Source of the DNA: Cloacimonetes bacterium UBA3541
Lineage (GTDB): Bacteria > Cloacimonadota > Cloacimonadia > Cloacimonadales > Cloacimonadaceae
Assembly (NCBI GenBank): GCA_002376725.1
Contig: DFOM01000057.1
Span: forward strand, 1 to 20,819
DNA: 20,819 nucleotides
Direction of reading: 5' to 3'
Positions 7,931 to 15,938 of this stretch are shown piece after piece; positions within the stretch are counted from its first letter, which is position 1, and each line of letters opens with the position of its first letter. The notes under the pieces are model-generated. The model was not told the origin of the DNA, made no database searches, and saw only the letters and a list, made by a program, of their open reading frames with translations. The position numbers and the translations under genes are program-made.

Positions 7931-9172
7931 ATGAAACAATTAAAGACCTCTCTTCTGGCAGTATTTATTTGCCTATTTCTCACTTCCTTGTATGGGACAG
8001 AAATATATGTGGTTAATTCTGTTTCCCGTACTCTTTCTCGCCTAGATACAGAGACCGGAATAGTTAATAATACTTTTGCCCATTTAGGACTAACTCCCAA
8101 TCTTATGGATATGGATGAGAACAATATCTATATAGTATGTTCAGGAGATAACGCTATTCAGGTTATTTCTCGCTCAACTGGCACTCATCTATACTTCCTG
8201 CCAGTAGCATCATCCAGCAATCCTTATGATGTGCTTAAAGTGGGAGATTTTCTTTATGTAACAGGTTTATTTACTAATAAACTTTATAAAATTAGCCTGT
8301 TGACTCATAATGTAGTCTCATCTCTAAGTGTGGGAGAAGCACCAGAAGGACTATGTTCTGATGGTTCAAGACTATATGTTTGCAACACTGGAGGATATAT
8401 CAATAACTACGCAAATAGTTCTATATCTGTGATAGACCTTGATTCATTTTCTGTAATTGAGACCATACCTGTCTGGACTAATCCTCAGTTTGCCTGCATC
8501 TATGGAAATTACTTACATATCGCTTGTACTGGAAACTGGAATAATATATCCGGAAAAATAGATATCATTAATCTGGAAGACTTTTCACTTACTCAACGAC
8601 TTGATCTAGGAGGACATCCTGGAAATATCTGGATAAACAATTTAGGAATTGCCTATGTTGGAGAAGGTATGAGTAATGCGCTTTATAGTTATAATGCTGA
8701 TACCTTTGAAATCTATCATAGTTACCAAAATCCTATGAACTATAGTGCTTTTATGGTAGATGGCAATCAGGATATAATAGCCCTATTAAATCAAACCTGG
8801 ACTTCAAACTCTATTATTAGTGTTTATGATTACGATTTTAACTTATTAAATACTTTTTCGGTGGGAATTTCCTCTACTGACCTTAGAGTGGCTCCTTCAG
8901 TGACTTACATTGAAGATGAATATATTATGGAGTCAAAGTTAAGAATTTATCCTAATCCCTATTTTCCCGGAAATGAGCTACATTTCTCAGGCAAAATTAA
9001 AGATTTCAGCCAATTGTATCTTTATAATATAAGAGGACAAATGGTTTTCAAGACCACAATAACAGAGACTGTTCCGACTATTCTTCCTCAGGAACTGGTC
9101 CCTGGACTTTATCTTTATAAAATTATCCAGGGCATCAAGCAGGAAACAGGTAAATTATTCATTAAGAATTGA
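7931..9172 (+). CDS. YncE/BtuG-like beta-propeller, candidate surface B12-binding protein with type IX sorting domain
   Basis: This is an exported protein of 413 residues from ATG 7931; the GTG at 7922 lies inside the ribosome site AAGGTG and is rejected. The signal peptide (about 1-20, ending LTSLYG) has no convincing lipobox. Residues about 22-325 form repeats of roughly 45 residues with YVVN, IYIVCSGDNAIQVIS, LYVTG, LYVCNTGG, SISVIDLDSF and YVGEG segments, typical of seven-bladed YVTN/YncE propellers. The C-terminal 75 or so residues (RIYPNPYFPGNE to LFIKN) form a Por/type IX sorting domain. Being preceded by a cobalamin riboswitch, it is best read as a B12-capturing surface protein analogous to Bacteroides BtuG, which has the same fold. 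No btuB or other B12 transport gene is adjacent. B12 binding itself is inferred, not shown by sequence motifs. Confidence 0.8.
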   Translation: MKQLKTSLLAVFICLFLTSLYGTEIYVVNSVSRTLSRLDTETGIVNNTFAHLGLTPNLMDMDENNIYIVCSGDNAIQVISRSTGTHLYFLPVASSSNPYDVLKVGDFLYVTGLFTNKLYKISLLTHNVVSSLSVGEAPEGLCSDGSRLYVCNTGGYINNYANSSISVIDLDSFSVIETIPVWTNPQFACIYGNYLHIACTGNWNNISGKIDIINLEDFSLTQRLDLGGHPGNIWINNLGIAYVGEGMSNALYSYNADTFEIYHSYQNPMNYSAFMVDGNQDIIALLNQTWTSNSIISVYDYDFNLLNTFSVGISSTDLRVAPSVTYIEDEYIMESKLRIYPNPYFPGNELHFSGKIKDFSQLYLYNIRGQMVFKTTITETVPTILPQELVPGLYLYKIIQGIKQETGKLFIKN

Positions 9173-9249
9173 TAGTATACAGATTTTACTTGACTTTAGC
9201 CTTTTAGATTAGAAATTAGATTATATAAATAATAGATAGGAGTTCTCAG

Positions 9250-10395
9250 ATGAATTATTTTCTAACCGAAGAACAATTAGAGATGCAAGAAATAGCAAGA
9301 AGAATAGCCAATGAAAAGATGAAGCCAGTCTCGCAAAAATATGATGAAGAAGAAATCTTCCCTTGGGATATTGTGGAAGTTATGCGTCAAAGTGACCTCT
9401 TTGCCATCCTGGTAAGTGAAGAATATGGTGGAATCAGTGGAAAAGTTATGGATTTAGCAATCGTAACAGAAGAACTTTGTGCCGTTGATATGGGTATCTC
9501 TCTTGCTTTTGGTGCTACCGGTTTAGGTATGTATCCCATTTTGATAGCTGGATCTGAGGAACAAAAACAAAAATATTTAACTCAGATTGCAGCCGGAGAA
9601 AAGCTTGCTGCTTTTGCTCTTACGGAAGCTAATGCTGGTTCTGATGCTGGAGCAATAGAAACTACTGCTAAAAAAGAAGGAGACAACTACATTCTAAATG
9701 GAACTAAACAATGGATTACCAATGGCGGTGAAGCAGATATCTATTGTGTGTTTGCTATGACTGATAAGACCAGAGGTGCTCGTGGTTGTTCCTGTTTTAT
9801 CGTAGAAAAGGGGACTCCTGGTTTCAACTTTGGGAAAAAAGAAAATAAAATGGGAATTCGTGCATCTGCCACACGTGAACTTATCTTTGAAGATTGTGTG
9901 GTACCGGCAGAAAATCTTGTAGGCAGGGAAGGTATGGGTTTTATTATTGCAATGAAGGTCTTTGATAAATCCCGTCCTATGGTTGGAGCTCAAGCTGTTG
10001 GTGTAGCCAGAGGTGCTTTTGAGACTGCTATTACATATTCCAAACAAAGACAACAATTTGGAAAGCCCATCTCTTCTTTTCAAGCTATTCAATTTATGTT
10101 AGCTGATATGGCAACTGAGATTGAAGCAGCTAGAGCTTTGGTCTACCAAACTGCCAAATTAATTGATAGTGGTGCCAAAGATTACAGCAAAGAATCTGCT
10201 ATGTGTAAATATTTTGCTTCGGATGTTGCTATGAAAGTAACTACTGATGCTGTTCAGATTCTCGGTGGCTATGGTTATATGAAAGAATATCCAGTAGAAA
10301 AAATGATGCGAGATGCTAAAATCCTACAGATATATGAAGGCACCAATCAGATTCAAAGAGGAATAGTCGCTTCCGCTTTGCTTAAACAGTATTAA
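9250..10395 (+). CDS. Acyl-CoA dehydrogenase (short-chain/butyryl-CoA type)
   Basis: This cytoplasmic FAD flavoenzyme oxidises acyl-CoA to trans-2-enoyl-CoA, passing electrons to ETF. At 381 residues it has the canonical family length. Visible signatures are AFALTEANAGSDAG and YILNGTKQWITNGG (FAD/substrate pocket), the RQQFGKPISSFQAIQ helix and the C-terminal IYEGTNQIQRG. In that last motif Glu363 is at the catalytic-base position of short/medium-chain enzymes. AGGAG (9238-9242) lies 7 nt before the ATG. Short-chain specificity is likely from overall resemblance, but substrate cannot be fixed from sequence. No etfAB, crotonase or thiolase gene is nearby. queH follows after 24 nt, so the two may be co-transcribed. 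Confidence 0.93.
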   Translation: MNYFLTEEQLEMQEIARRIANEKMKPVSQKYDEEEIFPWDIVEVMRQSDLFAILVSEEYGGISGKVMDLAIVTEELCAVDMGISLAFGATGLGMYPILIAGSEEQKQKYLTQIAAGEKLAAFALTEANAGSDAGAIETTAKKEGDNYILNGTKQWITNGGEADIYCVFAMTDKTRGARGCSCFIVEKGTPGFNFGKKENKMGIRASATRELIFEDCVVPAENLVGREGMGFIIAMKVFDKSRPMVGAQAVGVARGAFETAITYSKQRQQFGKPISSFQAIQFMLADMATEIEAARALVYQTAKLIDSGAKDYSKESAMCKYFASDVAMKVTTDAVQILGGYGYMKEYPVEKMMRDAKILQIYEGTNQIQRGIVASALLKQY

Positions 10396-10419
10396 ATCCT
10401 CGCAACTTCTGAATAGGAT

Positions 10420-10977
10420 ATGGACTCTTTGTATATGCCAGAGCATCTTTTATTACATACCTGTTGTGCACCTTGCCTTATTGCTCCTTATAAAGAGCTA
10501 AAAGCTCAAGGTATCGTTTTCAGCTCTTTCTGGTATAACCCCAATGTCCATCCTGTAACGGAATACAGAATGCGTCTTCAGACCTTACAATCCTTTGCCC
10601 AAAAGGAAGGTATATCCCTTGTCTTGAAAGATGATTATGGATTGAGGAATTTTGTTAAAGCAATTGCTTCCGATATTGAAGAACGTTGTAGTTACTGTTT
10701 TCGCTCAAGATTAGAAATGACGGCACAAACTGCATTAGAACAAGGATACGACGCCTTTTCTACTACTCTTTTATATAGTATATATCAGAAACATAACCTT
10801 ATAAAAGAAATCGGTGAACAAATAGCAGAAGAGAAACATATTCCTTTCTTCTACCGTGATTGGAGAACTCTCTGGTCAGAAGGAGTTCGTCTTTCTAAAG
10901 AAGCAGAACTCTATCGTCAAAAATATTGCGGTTGTATCTTCAGTGAAGAAGAACGCTACCTAAAAAGGAAAAAATGA
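10420..10977 (+). CDS. queH: Epoxyqueuosine reductase QueH
   Basis: QueH catalyses the last step of queuosine synthesis, reducing epoxyqueuosine to queuosine in the anticodon wobble position of tRNAs. It is the non-orthologous replacement of QueG (former DUF208). The 185 residues carry the hallmark cysteines: HTCCAPC (Cys15, 16, 19), ERCSYCFRSRL (Cys90, 93) and YRQKYCGC (Cys170, 172). These are the metal/Fe-S ligands and redox cysteines in the family. The start is uncertain: the ATG at 10420 has an AGGA too close to it, and an alternative ATG at 10435 has none. The stop overlaps the start of the next gene (ATGA), indicating translational coupling. No other queuosine gene is in the window. Confidence 0.93.
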   Translation: MDSLYMPEHLLLHTCCAPCLIAPYKELKAQGIVFSSFWYNPNVHPVTEYRMRLQTLQSFAQKEGISLVLKDDYGLRNFVKAIASDIEERCSYCFRSRLEMTAQTALEQGYDAFSTTLLYSIYQKHNLIKEIGEQIAEEKHIPFFYRDWRTLWSEGVRLSKEAELYRQKYCGCIFSEEERYLKRKK

Positions 10978-11891
10978 GCAGATATCAGGAGATAGACCTT
11001 TCTAAAATTCATTTTACTTCTATTCAGGATAGATTTAGTAAAGTAGATACTAACTCATTTGCTAAGGTTTCCGATAATATAATAGATAGTATGCCTGATA
11101 TTCTCAAAGGTGCAGAGTTCAAAGAATTTATTAATCGTTGTCGTCTGGCACGAGATTCTGATAAAACCTTTATTATCGGTTTAGGTGGACATATTATTAA
11201 ATGTGGATTAGCACCTTTACTAATAAAACTGATGGAAGAGGGGATTGTTAACTGCTTTGCGGTCAATGGTTCAGTCACCATTCATGATTATGAACTTGCC
11301 TTTTTTGGTAAAACTTCTGAGGATGTGAGTAAGGGACTGGCAGATGGCACTTTCGGTATGGCAGATGAAACCATAAATACTATAAACCGGATTATTATCC
11401 GAGCCAGTGAAGAAAAGTTAGGGTATGGAGAAGCTTTAGGAAAAGCAATCCTGGAACAAGCACCAAATGCAGATATTTCTCTTTTAGCGCAAGCTTATAG
11501 GTATAATATTCCCGTTACTGTACATATTGCTTTAGGAACTGATATAAACCATCAATCACCTTATGCAGATGGCAAAGCTATCGGAGATTGCAGTTTGAGG
11601 GACTTCCGGATTTTTTGTGAGCAGGTAAAAAATCTAAATGCAGGTGGAGTTTTCATTAATATGGGTTCCGCTGTCCTTATCCCTGAAGTGTTTCTCAAGG
11701 CATTAACTATTGCTCGCAATGTTTATGGCACTGTTCAAGATTTTACTACTGCGGTATTTGATATGAATCTACAGTATAGAGAACTGGAGAATATAGTCCG
11801 TCGTCCCTTAGAAAATGGAGGCAAAGGATATTACTTTATCGGGTATCACGAGATTATGATACCTCTTTTAGTTCAGGAGCTATTGCGTTAA
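10974..11891 (+). CDS. Bacterial deoxyhypusine-synthase-like protein, probably not a true DHS
   Basis: This protein of 305 residues has the deoxyhypusine synthase (DS) fold. The Rossmann-type N-terminal half shows FIIGLGGHIIKCGLAP (NAD-site-like) followed by NGSVTIHDYELAFFGKTSEDV, closely matching the HDFE-ETSEDV block of the DS family. The C-terminal half has TDINHQSP, GGVFINMGSAV and GYHEIMIPLLV. The segment where eukaryotic and archaeal enzymes carry the catalytic lysine (DEAVSWGK) has no counterpart; only the distal, strand-like end is recognisable. Bacteria also lack the eIF5A/aIF5A substrate, so deoxyhypusine formation is unlikely. Homospermidine synthesis, known for some bacterial DS relatives, would normally also need that lysine. 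The function is therefore unknown. AAGGA precedes the ATG inside queH, and the 4-nt overlap suggests coupling to queH. Confidence 0.85.
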   Translation: MSRYQEIDLSKIHFTSIQDRFSKVDTNSFAKVSDNIIDSMPDILKGAEFKEFINRCRLARDSDKTFIIGLGGHIIKCGLAPLLIKLMEEGIVNCFAVNGSVTIHDYELAFFGKTSEDVSKGLADGTFGMADETINTINRIIIRASEEKLGYGEALGKAILEQAPNADISLLAQAYRYNIPVTVHIALGTDINHQSPYADGKAIGDCSLRDFRIFCEQVKNLNAGGVFINMGSAVLIPEVFLKALTIARNVYGTVQDFTTAVFDMNLQYRELENIVRRPLENGGKGYYFIGYHEIMIPLLVQELLR

Positions 11892-11896
11892 TTCTC

Positions 11897-12094
11897 TCAG
11901 GAATAGAAATTCTCTATAGCTTCAAGCATTTGCTGGATTGCAGCATTAGGGTCATCCACGGCTAAGGTTCTTTTATCTCCATTGTCAAAAGTTATAACTA
12001 CACTTCCTAAAACCTTGGATATTTCTCGTATCTTGGGAATAACAATATAGCTTTTGCCTAGATGTTCATCGTCATATGTATAAATTGCTTTCAT
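11897..12094 (-). CDS. Small hypothetical protein (65 aa)
   Basis: I do not recognise this family. The 65-residue product is soluble, mixed alpha/beta in look: an N-terminal MKAIYTYDDEH, a beta-rich middle (GSVVITFDNGDKRTL) and a C-terminal amphipathic helix (NAAIQQMLEAIENF). It has no signal peptide, no cysteines and no membrane segment. AGGA lies 9 nt upstream of the ATG, and the gene sits 30 nt behind the M42 peptidase gene on the same strand, so it is likely the last gene of that operon. Its stop codon is 5 nt from the convergent stop of the DHS-like gene, with no terminator between them. Confidence 0.7.
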   Translation of the reverse strand: MKAIYTYDDEHLGKSYIVIPKIREISKVLGSVVITFDNGDKRTLAVDDPNAAIQQMLEAIENFYS

Positions 12095-12124
12095 AGCTTT
12101 ATATCCTGAAATTAATCTATATTT

Positions 12125-13186
12125 TCATCGGGATAGATCAAAATCATCATCCAGTGAAGTGATAAAAGCAGTAATCAGCTGCACCGCTGTATCCAAATCC
12201 TTAAATGATATCACTTCATTAGGAGAATGCATATAGCGATTGGGAATTCCGATAACTGCCATAGCTGTGCCAGCTTTAAGGTCTTGTATAACATCAGCAT
12301 CCGTTCCTGTTCGTCCTGGTTCAATTTCCAGTTGATAAGGAAGATTTAGTTCTTTAGCCAGAGCGATTAGTTTATCATTAATAGCAGGATGCACTACTGC
12401 ACCAATAGTTATAGTAGGACCTTTACTTAAAGAGACATCGCCAAAAATACGTTTGTCTGCTCCAGGAATATCCGAAGTGAAAGTCACATCTACAGTAATA
12501 GCAATATCGGGTTCAATTTGCCAGGCACTGGTTCTTGCACCTCGCATAGTAGTTTCTTCACCCACACTGGAAACTGCGTAATAATTTGCCTTTATAAATT
12601 TATCTTTTAGTTCTTTCATCACTGCTGCAGCTACATATACTCCACATTTATTATCGGTAGCCTTAGAGACAACCAGGTCATCAGAGAGCATTTCAAAATC
12701 GCTATGATAGGTTATAATATCTCCAATGGCAACTTTCTTTTCTGCTTCTTCTTTAGATAATGCTCCAATATCAATCCAGAGGTCTTCTAACTTTAGTTTA
12801 GGAGGTTCTTCAGTTCCCCGTTGCATATAGATATGTTTTTTACCTATGATACCTCTAATAGGCTTACCCTGATGATAAATATCCAATCTTAAACTAGGAA
12901 GTAGATTAACATCAAAACCACCCAGAGTGCGTACATAGACATAACCCTGGTCATCTATATGATTAACAATAAAGCCAATTTCATCAGCATGCCCTACTAC
13001 CATAACTTTTAGTTTTCCACTTCCCTTCTTTAATGCTATCACATTACCATTACGGTCCTTACTTATATCATCCGCATAAGGCTTAAGAAAGTCTATTACC
13101 ACTTTTTGAGCTGGACCTTCATAACCGGAAGGACTAGGAGCAGAGACCAGATTCTTGAAGAATTGTTTATTCTCATCAGATAACAT
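12125..13186 (-). CDS. M42 family metallo-aminopeptidase (FrvX/TET-like)
   Basis: This cytoplasmic di-metal aminopeptidase family usually assembles into tetrahedral dodecamers that finish peptide breakdown. Starting at ATG 13186 the protein has 353 residues. AGGAG lies 5 nt upstream of this ATG, whereas the in-frame TTG at 13201 would overlap the cupin gene and has no ribosome site. Metal ligands and catalytic residues of the family are all visible: His66 and Asp68 (GHADEIGF), Asp178 (KATDNKCG), Glu210/Glu211 (VGEETTMRG), Asp233 (TVDVTF) and His320 (YMHSPNE). The upstream cupin stop codon TAG forms part of this gene's TAGGAG ribosome site, giving close coupling. Substrate preference cannot be read from the sequence. 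A peptide-fermenting lifestyle would suit it. Confidence 0.92.
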   Translation of the reverse strand: MLSDENKQFFKNLVSAPSPSGYEGPAQKVVIDFLKPYADDISKDRNGNVIALKKGSGKLKVMVVGHADEIGFIVNHIDDQGYVYVRTLGGFDVNLLPSLRLDIYHQGKPIRGIIGKKHIYMQRGTEEPPKLKLEDLWIDIGALSKEEAEKKVAIGDIITYHSDFEMLSDDLVVSKATDNKCGVYVAAAVMKELKDKFIKANYYAVSSVGEETTMRGARTSAWQIEPDIAITVDVTFTSDIPGADKRIFGDVSLSKGPTITIGAVVHPAINDKLIALAKELNLPYQLEIEPGRTGTDADVIQDLKAGTAMAVIGIPNRYMHSPNEVISFKDLDTAVQLITAFITSLDDDFDLSR

Positions 13187-13194
13187 ATTTTCTC

Positions 13195-13590
13195 CTAACA
13201 ATTATTAGCTATCTCTTCCGCAAAAGGATTGATAACCTTTTTCTGGACGGGTTGTTCGTGGGGTATAACACATAAGAATTTTAATACATCTTTCCCTTTG
13301 TTTTTAAAAGTATGCATCAAGCCTGGTTCAACATAGATAGCATCGCCTTCAGCAAAGGGTATTTCACCTCTATCAGTTTTCAAAACACCAGTTCCATTGA
13401 GCACGAAAACTTCATGTTCCCAGTTATGAGTATGATAAGGAGTGTGTCCACCAGGTTCAATTTCAAACATACGCATAGCAAAATTGGGAGCTCCATCTTT
13501 TTGAGCTATAAGCCAGCGAATTTGTGCTCCCTTAGCACCTTCAGCATTTACAGGTTCCAAGGGCACCCGATCAAAATGGATAATCTTCAT
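13195..13590 (-). CDS. Cupin-domain protein
   Basis: This is a single-domain cupin of 131 residues. The metal-binding motif 1 is intact in GGHTPYHTHNWEHEVFVLNGTG (the two His, the Glu and the following His/Glu pattern). Motif 2 is GDAIYVEPGLMHTFKN, with the expected His. There is no signal peptide. The ribosome site GGAGG is 6 nt upstream. Small cupins of this kind can be isomerases, dioxygenases or sugar-binding regulators, and nothing here decides between them. It is probably co-transcribed with the M42 peptidase gene that follows, and possibly with ribD, 70 nt upstream with no visible terminator between. Confidence 0.88.
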   Translation of the reverse strand: MKIIHFDRVPLEPVNAEGAKGAQIRWLIAQKDGAPNFAMRMFEIEPGGHTPYHTHNWEHEVFVLNGTGVLKTDRGEIPFAEGDAIYVEPGLMHTFKNKGKDVLKFLCVIPHEQPVQKKVINPFAEEIANNC

Positions 13591-13660
13591 TTATTCCTCC
13601 AATATTAGATTATATTTGATAATCATTATTAAAATATGATAAACCGATTAGCCAGAAAAG

Positions 13661-14791
13661 CTATGAATAAGATGGGTAGCCAATAATCAACCAATCCTCG
13701 CCTTTTTTTTGAATAGATATATCTTTATAATTGATAGCCGATTTCAGGTCGGGTAAATCTAGTTCAGATAATATAGCTTTATTCCCTCCCAGAATTTTAG
13801 GAGCATAAAAAATATAACTTTTATCTATCAGCTTTTCAGAAAAAAATGAAGAAGCTAACTCACTTCCACATTCCAGTAGAATCAGATAATTTCCTTGCTG
13901 ATGAAGAATCCCTAAAACTTCTTTAAGACAGAGAATCTTTCCTTTTGCGGTTATTGGATATATGCTGGCTCCAAGACTTATTAACAGTTCTGAATGAGGA
14001 GAATTTTCTTTTCCCCGGGCACAAAATATAGTAGTTCTATATTCCAAAAGGGACTGAACTATCTTTGAGTTGAGTGGAATCTCCAGATAGGGGTCCAGAA
14101 TAGCTCGCAAAGGTTGTTTGATAGGTTTAGGTAATCGGACATTAAGCATCGGGTCATCTTTCAAAACTGTTCCGATACTGCTTAAGATAACATCAGCTTC
14201 TTCTCTTAAATGATGAACTAGACGACGAGATGATTCACCTGTAATCCACCGAGAAGAGCCATCTTTAGCAGCATATTTCCCATCCATAGAAAGGGCAGTT
14301 TTCCAAAGGACAAAGGGTCTTCCTTTCTGAATTCTACACAGGTAATATTCCAATTGACGGCTTATGGCTTCTTCCATTATGCCTGAAATGACCTCAATTC
14401 CTGCATCCATAAGCTTTTTCACGCCTTTACCATTGACCAGAGGATTAGGGTCAATAATACCAATAAAAACTCTTTTAATTCCAGCTTTTATAATAGCATC
14501 GGTGCAAGGAGGTGTTTTTCCATAATGAACACAGGGTTCCAGAGTAACATACAAATCCGCATCCCTGGCTGATTTTCCGGCCTTTTTTAGAGCTTGAATT
14601 TCTGCATGATCTCCACCATATGGTTGAGTCCAACCCTCAGAAATGACTTTCCCATTTTTTACTATAACTGCACCCACAAATGGATTAGGAGAGCAGGTTC
14701 CTCTTGCTTTTTCAGCTAGTTGGAACGCTTTTTTCATATAATAAGTGGAATCAGCTGGTATATTTTTCAAGATTTTTCCTGGCTGGTTCAT
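13661..14791 (-). CDS. ribD: Riboflavin biosynthesis protein RibD (deaminase/reductase)
   Basis: RibD is a bifunctional cytoplasmic enzyme for two successive riboflavin steps: deamination of diaminohydroxyphosphoribosylaminopyrimidine and NADPH reduction of the product. The N-terminal cytidine-deaminase-like domain (about 15-150) has zinc ligands His62 and catalytic Glu64 (HAEIQAL) plus Cys87 and Cys96 in EPCVHYGKTPPC. The C-terminal reductase domain (about 155-376) includes TALSMDGKYA, SRWITGE and RLVHHLREEADVIL. The total of 376 residues fits the family. The first ATG overlaps the upstream gene by 41 nt. The later ATG (14737) would cut off TYY just before the conserved Met, a stretch E. coli RibD also has, so the long form is preferred. 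No other rib gene is near and no FMN riboswitch is seen. Confidence 0.95.
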   Translation of the reverse strand: MNQPGKILKNIPADSTYYMKKAFQLAEKARGTCSPNPFVGAVIVKNGKVISEGWTQPYGGDHAEIQALKKAGKSARDADLYVTLEPCVHYGKTPPCTDAIIKAGIKRVFIGIIDPNPLVNGKGVKKLMDAGIEVISGIMEEAISRQLEYYLCRIQKGRPFVLWKTALSMDGKYAAKDGSSRWITGESSRRLVHHLREEADVILSSIGTVLKDDPMLNVRLPKPIKQPLRAILDPYLEIPLNSKIVQSLLEYRTTIFCARGKENSPHSELLISLGASIYPITAKGKILCLKEVLGILHQQGNYLILLECGSELASSFFSEKLIDKSYIFYAPKILGGNKAILSELDLPDLKSAINYKDISIQKKGEDWLIIGYPSYS

Positions 14792-15932
14792 AATTTGGTG
14801 ATATTTTCAGGATTTCTTGCCACATATTTTTAGCCAGCTCAAGGTTTCCTAATCCAGCTTCACAAGCAGCAAGATTATTCCAGGCATTAAGTTCATCCGG
14901 TTTTTCCTTATGGAGAAAATTCAGAAGGCCTCGAGCTTTTTCTAATTCGGAATTATGCAGATACAAAGTAGAGAGGGCAAATCCAGCGGCAAAGAAATGA
15001 TTATCCAGAGCAAGGGCATTCCAGAAATCTTCTTTTGCTTTATTAAACTGATTAGCCAGCTGCCAATAAAGTGCACGATAGTAATAAAGGTCTGCACAAT
15101 CAGGAAATTTTGGCATATTAGTAGTTAAGAGATTCCAGGCTTCTTCCCCTTTTCCATTCGCAAGAGCTTCTGCTAGATTATGAAAAAGCTGATTTTGTTC
15201 ATAAAAGAGATGTGGACCACCATTAAAGTTTTGTCGGATTTTCCATCTTCCACTTGCAGAAGAAAGAAGCACAGCCCAGATAATCTTATTATTAAGCTCA
15301 AGAACTACCATTGCACTGATACCATCATCAGCAGCTCCAGCATGAAGAATAGAATAGGATTTAGTCTTCTTTATTTCCGGAATAGAAGAAATGATTCTGG
15401 TGTATCGTTCTGCGATTTGGTCAGACTCAATATCATTTACAGTAAAAGAGCGAAGTTTCTCCCAATCTTGAGTAATAACCGCATCAAAGAAGGCAAAGGT
15501 AACAGTTTCAGGTGATTCTGGTTCCTCTATTTCTTCGTGTGGAATATTGAGTTTTTGCATTAAATAGGACAGAGGAAAATTGGCTGGATACTGGTATTTT
15601 TGTAGCCAACTCAGCATTTTATCGCTATCCTGCTGAGTATATTCAACGGGACTTAAACCATTAAGTTCAGGAAGACTTTTATAGCACCAATAATCCAGAA
15701 ATTTTCTCGTGGTTTGCACAAACTCAGTATTAGAATCAGAACGAAAAGCAGGAAAGGGACTGATGTGCGATTCATCAAATTTAGCAGCGTAAGGACAGGA
15801 TGAAGGACAGTGTAAATCTATTCTTAGCTTCATACAGCATTTCCAACCAATCAATTTGTCTTTATACCGTGGGCATTTACGAACTGCTCTTTCAGAGTGA
15901 CAACGAAAACAGCGTTCTTTGCTAAGCAGCAT
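14751..15932 (-). CDS. Cys-rich / NTF2-like / TPR-repeat protein of unknown function
   Basis: I do not recognise a named family. Of 393 residues, the N-terminus (8-46) has seven cysteines in a CxxC-x8-C-x11-CC-x8-C-x3-C pattern that looks like a metal-binding (zinc) module. Residues about 145-245 resemble an NTF2-like fold (FAFFDAVITQDWEKLRSF at the start, W-I/L strands at GRWKI near the end). Residues about 250-390 form TPR-type helical pairs (LYYYRALYWQLA, AKEDFWNALALDNHFFAAGFA, NAWNNLAACEAGLGNLELA, ending in NYEPARKNLEKY). There is no signal peptide or membrane segment, so it is cytoplasmic. It begins 6 nt after the nadE stop and overlaps ribD by 41 nt, so it is co-transcribed with cofactor genes. 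A role as adaptor or chaperone is only a guess. Confidence 0.8.
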   Translation of the reverse strand: MLLSKERCFRCHSERAVRKCPRYKDKLIGWKCCMKLRIDLHCPSSCPYAAKFDESHISPFPAFRSDSNTEFVQTTRKFLDYWCYKSLPELNGLSPVEYTQQDSDKMLSWLQKYQYPANFPLSYLMQKLNIPHEEIEEPESPETVTFAFFDAVITQDWEKLRSFTVNDIESDQIAERYTRIISSIPEIKKTKSYSILHAGAADDGISAMVVLELNNKIIWAVLLSSASGRWKIRQNFNGGPHLFYEQNQLFHNLAEALANGKGEEAWNLLTTNMPKFPDCADLYYYRALYWQLANQFNKAKEDFWNALALDNHFFAAGFALSTLYLHNSELEKARGLLNFLHKEKPDELNAWNNLAACEAGLGNLELAKNMWQEILKISPNYEPARKNLEKYTS

Positions 15933-15938
15933 TTTTTA

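Noticed and set aside
9204..9223. Direct repeat TTAGATTA-GAAA-TTAGATTA upstream of the acyl-CoA dehydrogenase
   Set aside because: Short and AT-rich; such repeats arise easily by chance here and no promoter could be placed convincingly beside it.
13187..13201. TTG start for the M42 peptidase
   Set aside because: The ATG at 13186 has AGGAG immediately upstream; the TTG would overlap the cupin gene and has no ribosome site.
13312..13608. Plus-strand reading frame of 98 codons
   Set aside because: It is antisense to the cupin gene, which has intact metal motifs.
13591..13660. Terminator between ribD and the cupin gene
   Set aside because: No GC-bearing hairpin followed by a T-run on the minus strand; only AT-rich weak inverted sequences.
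15180..15515. Plus-strand reading frame of 111 codons
   Set aside because: It is opposite the TPR-protein gene, whose frame shows domain structure; the product resembles nothing and has no plausible start signal.
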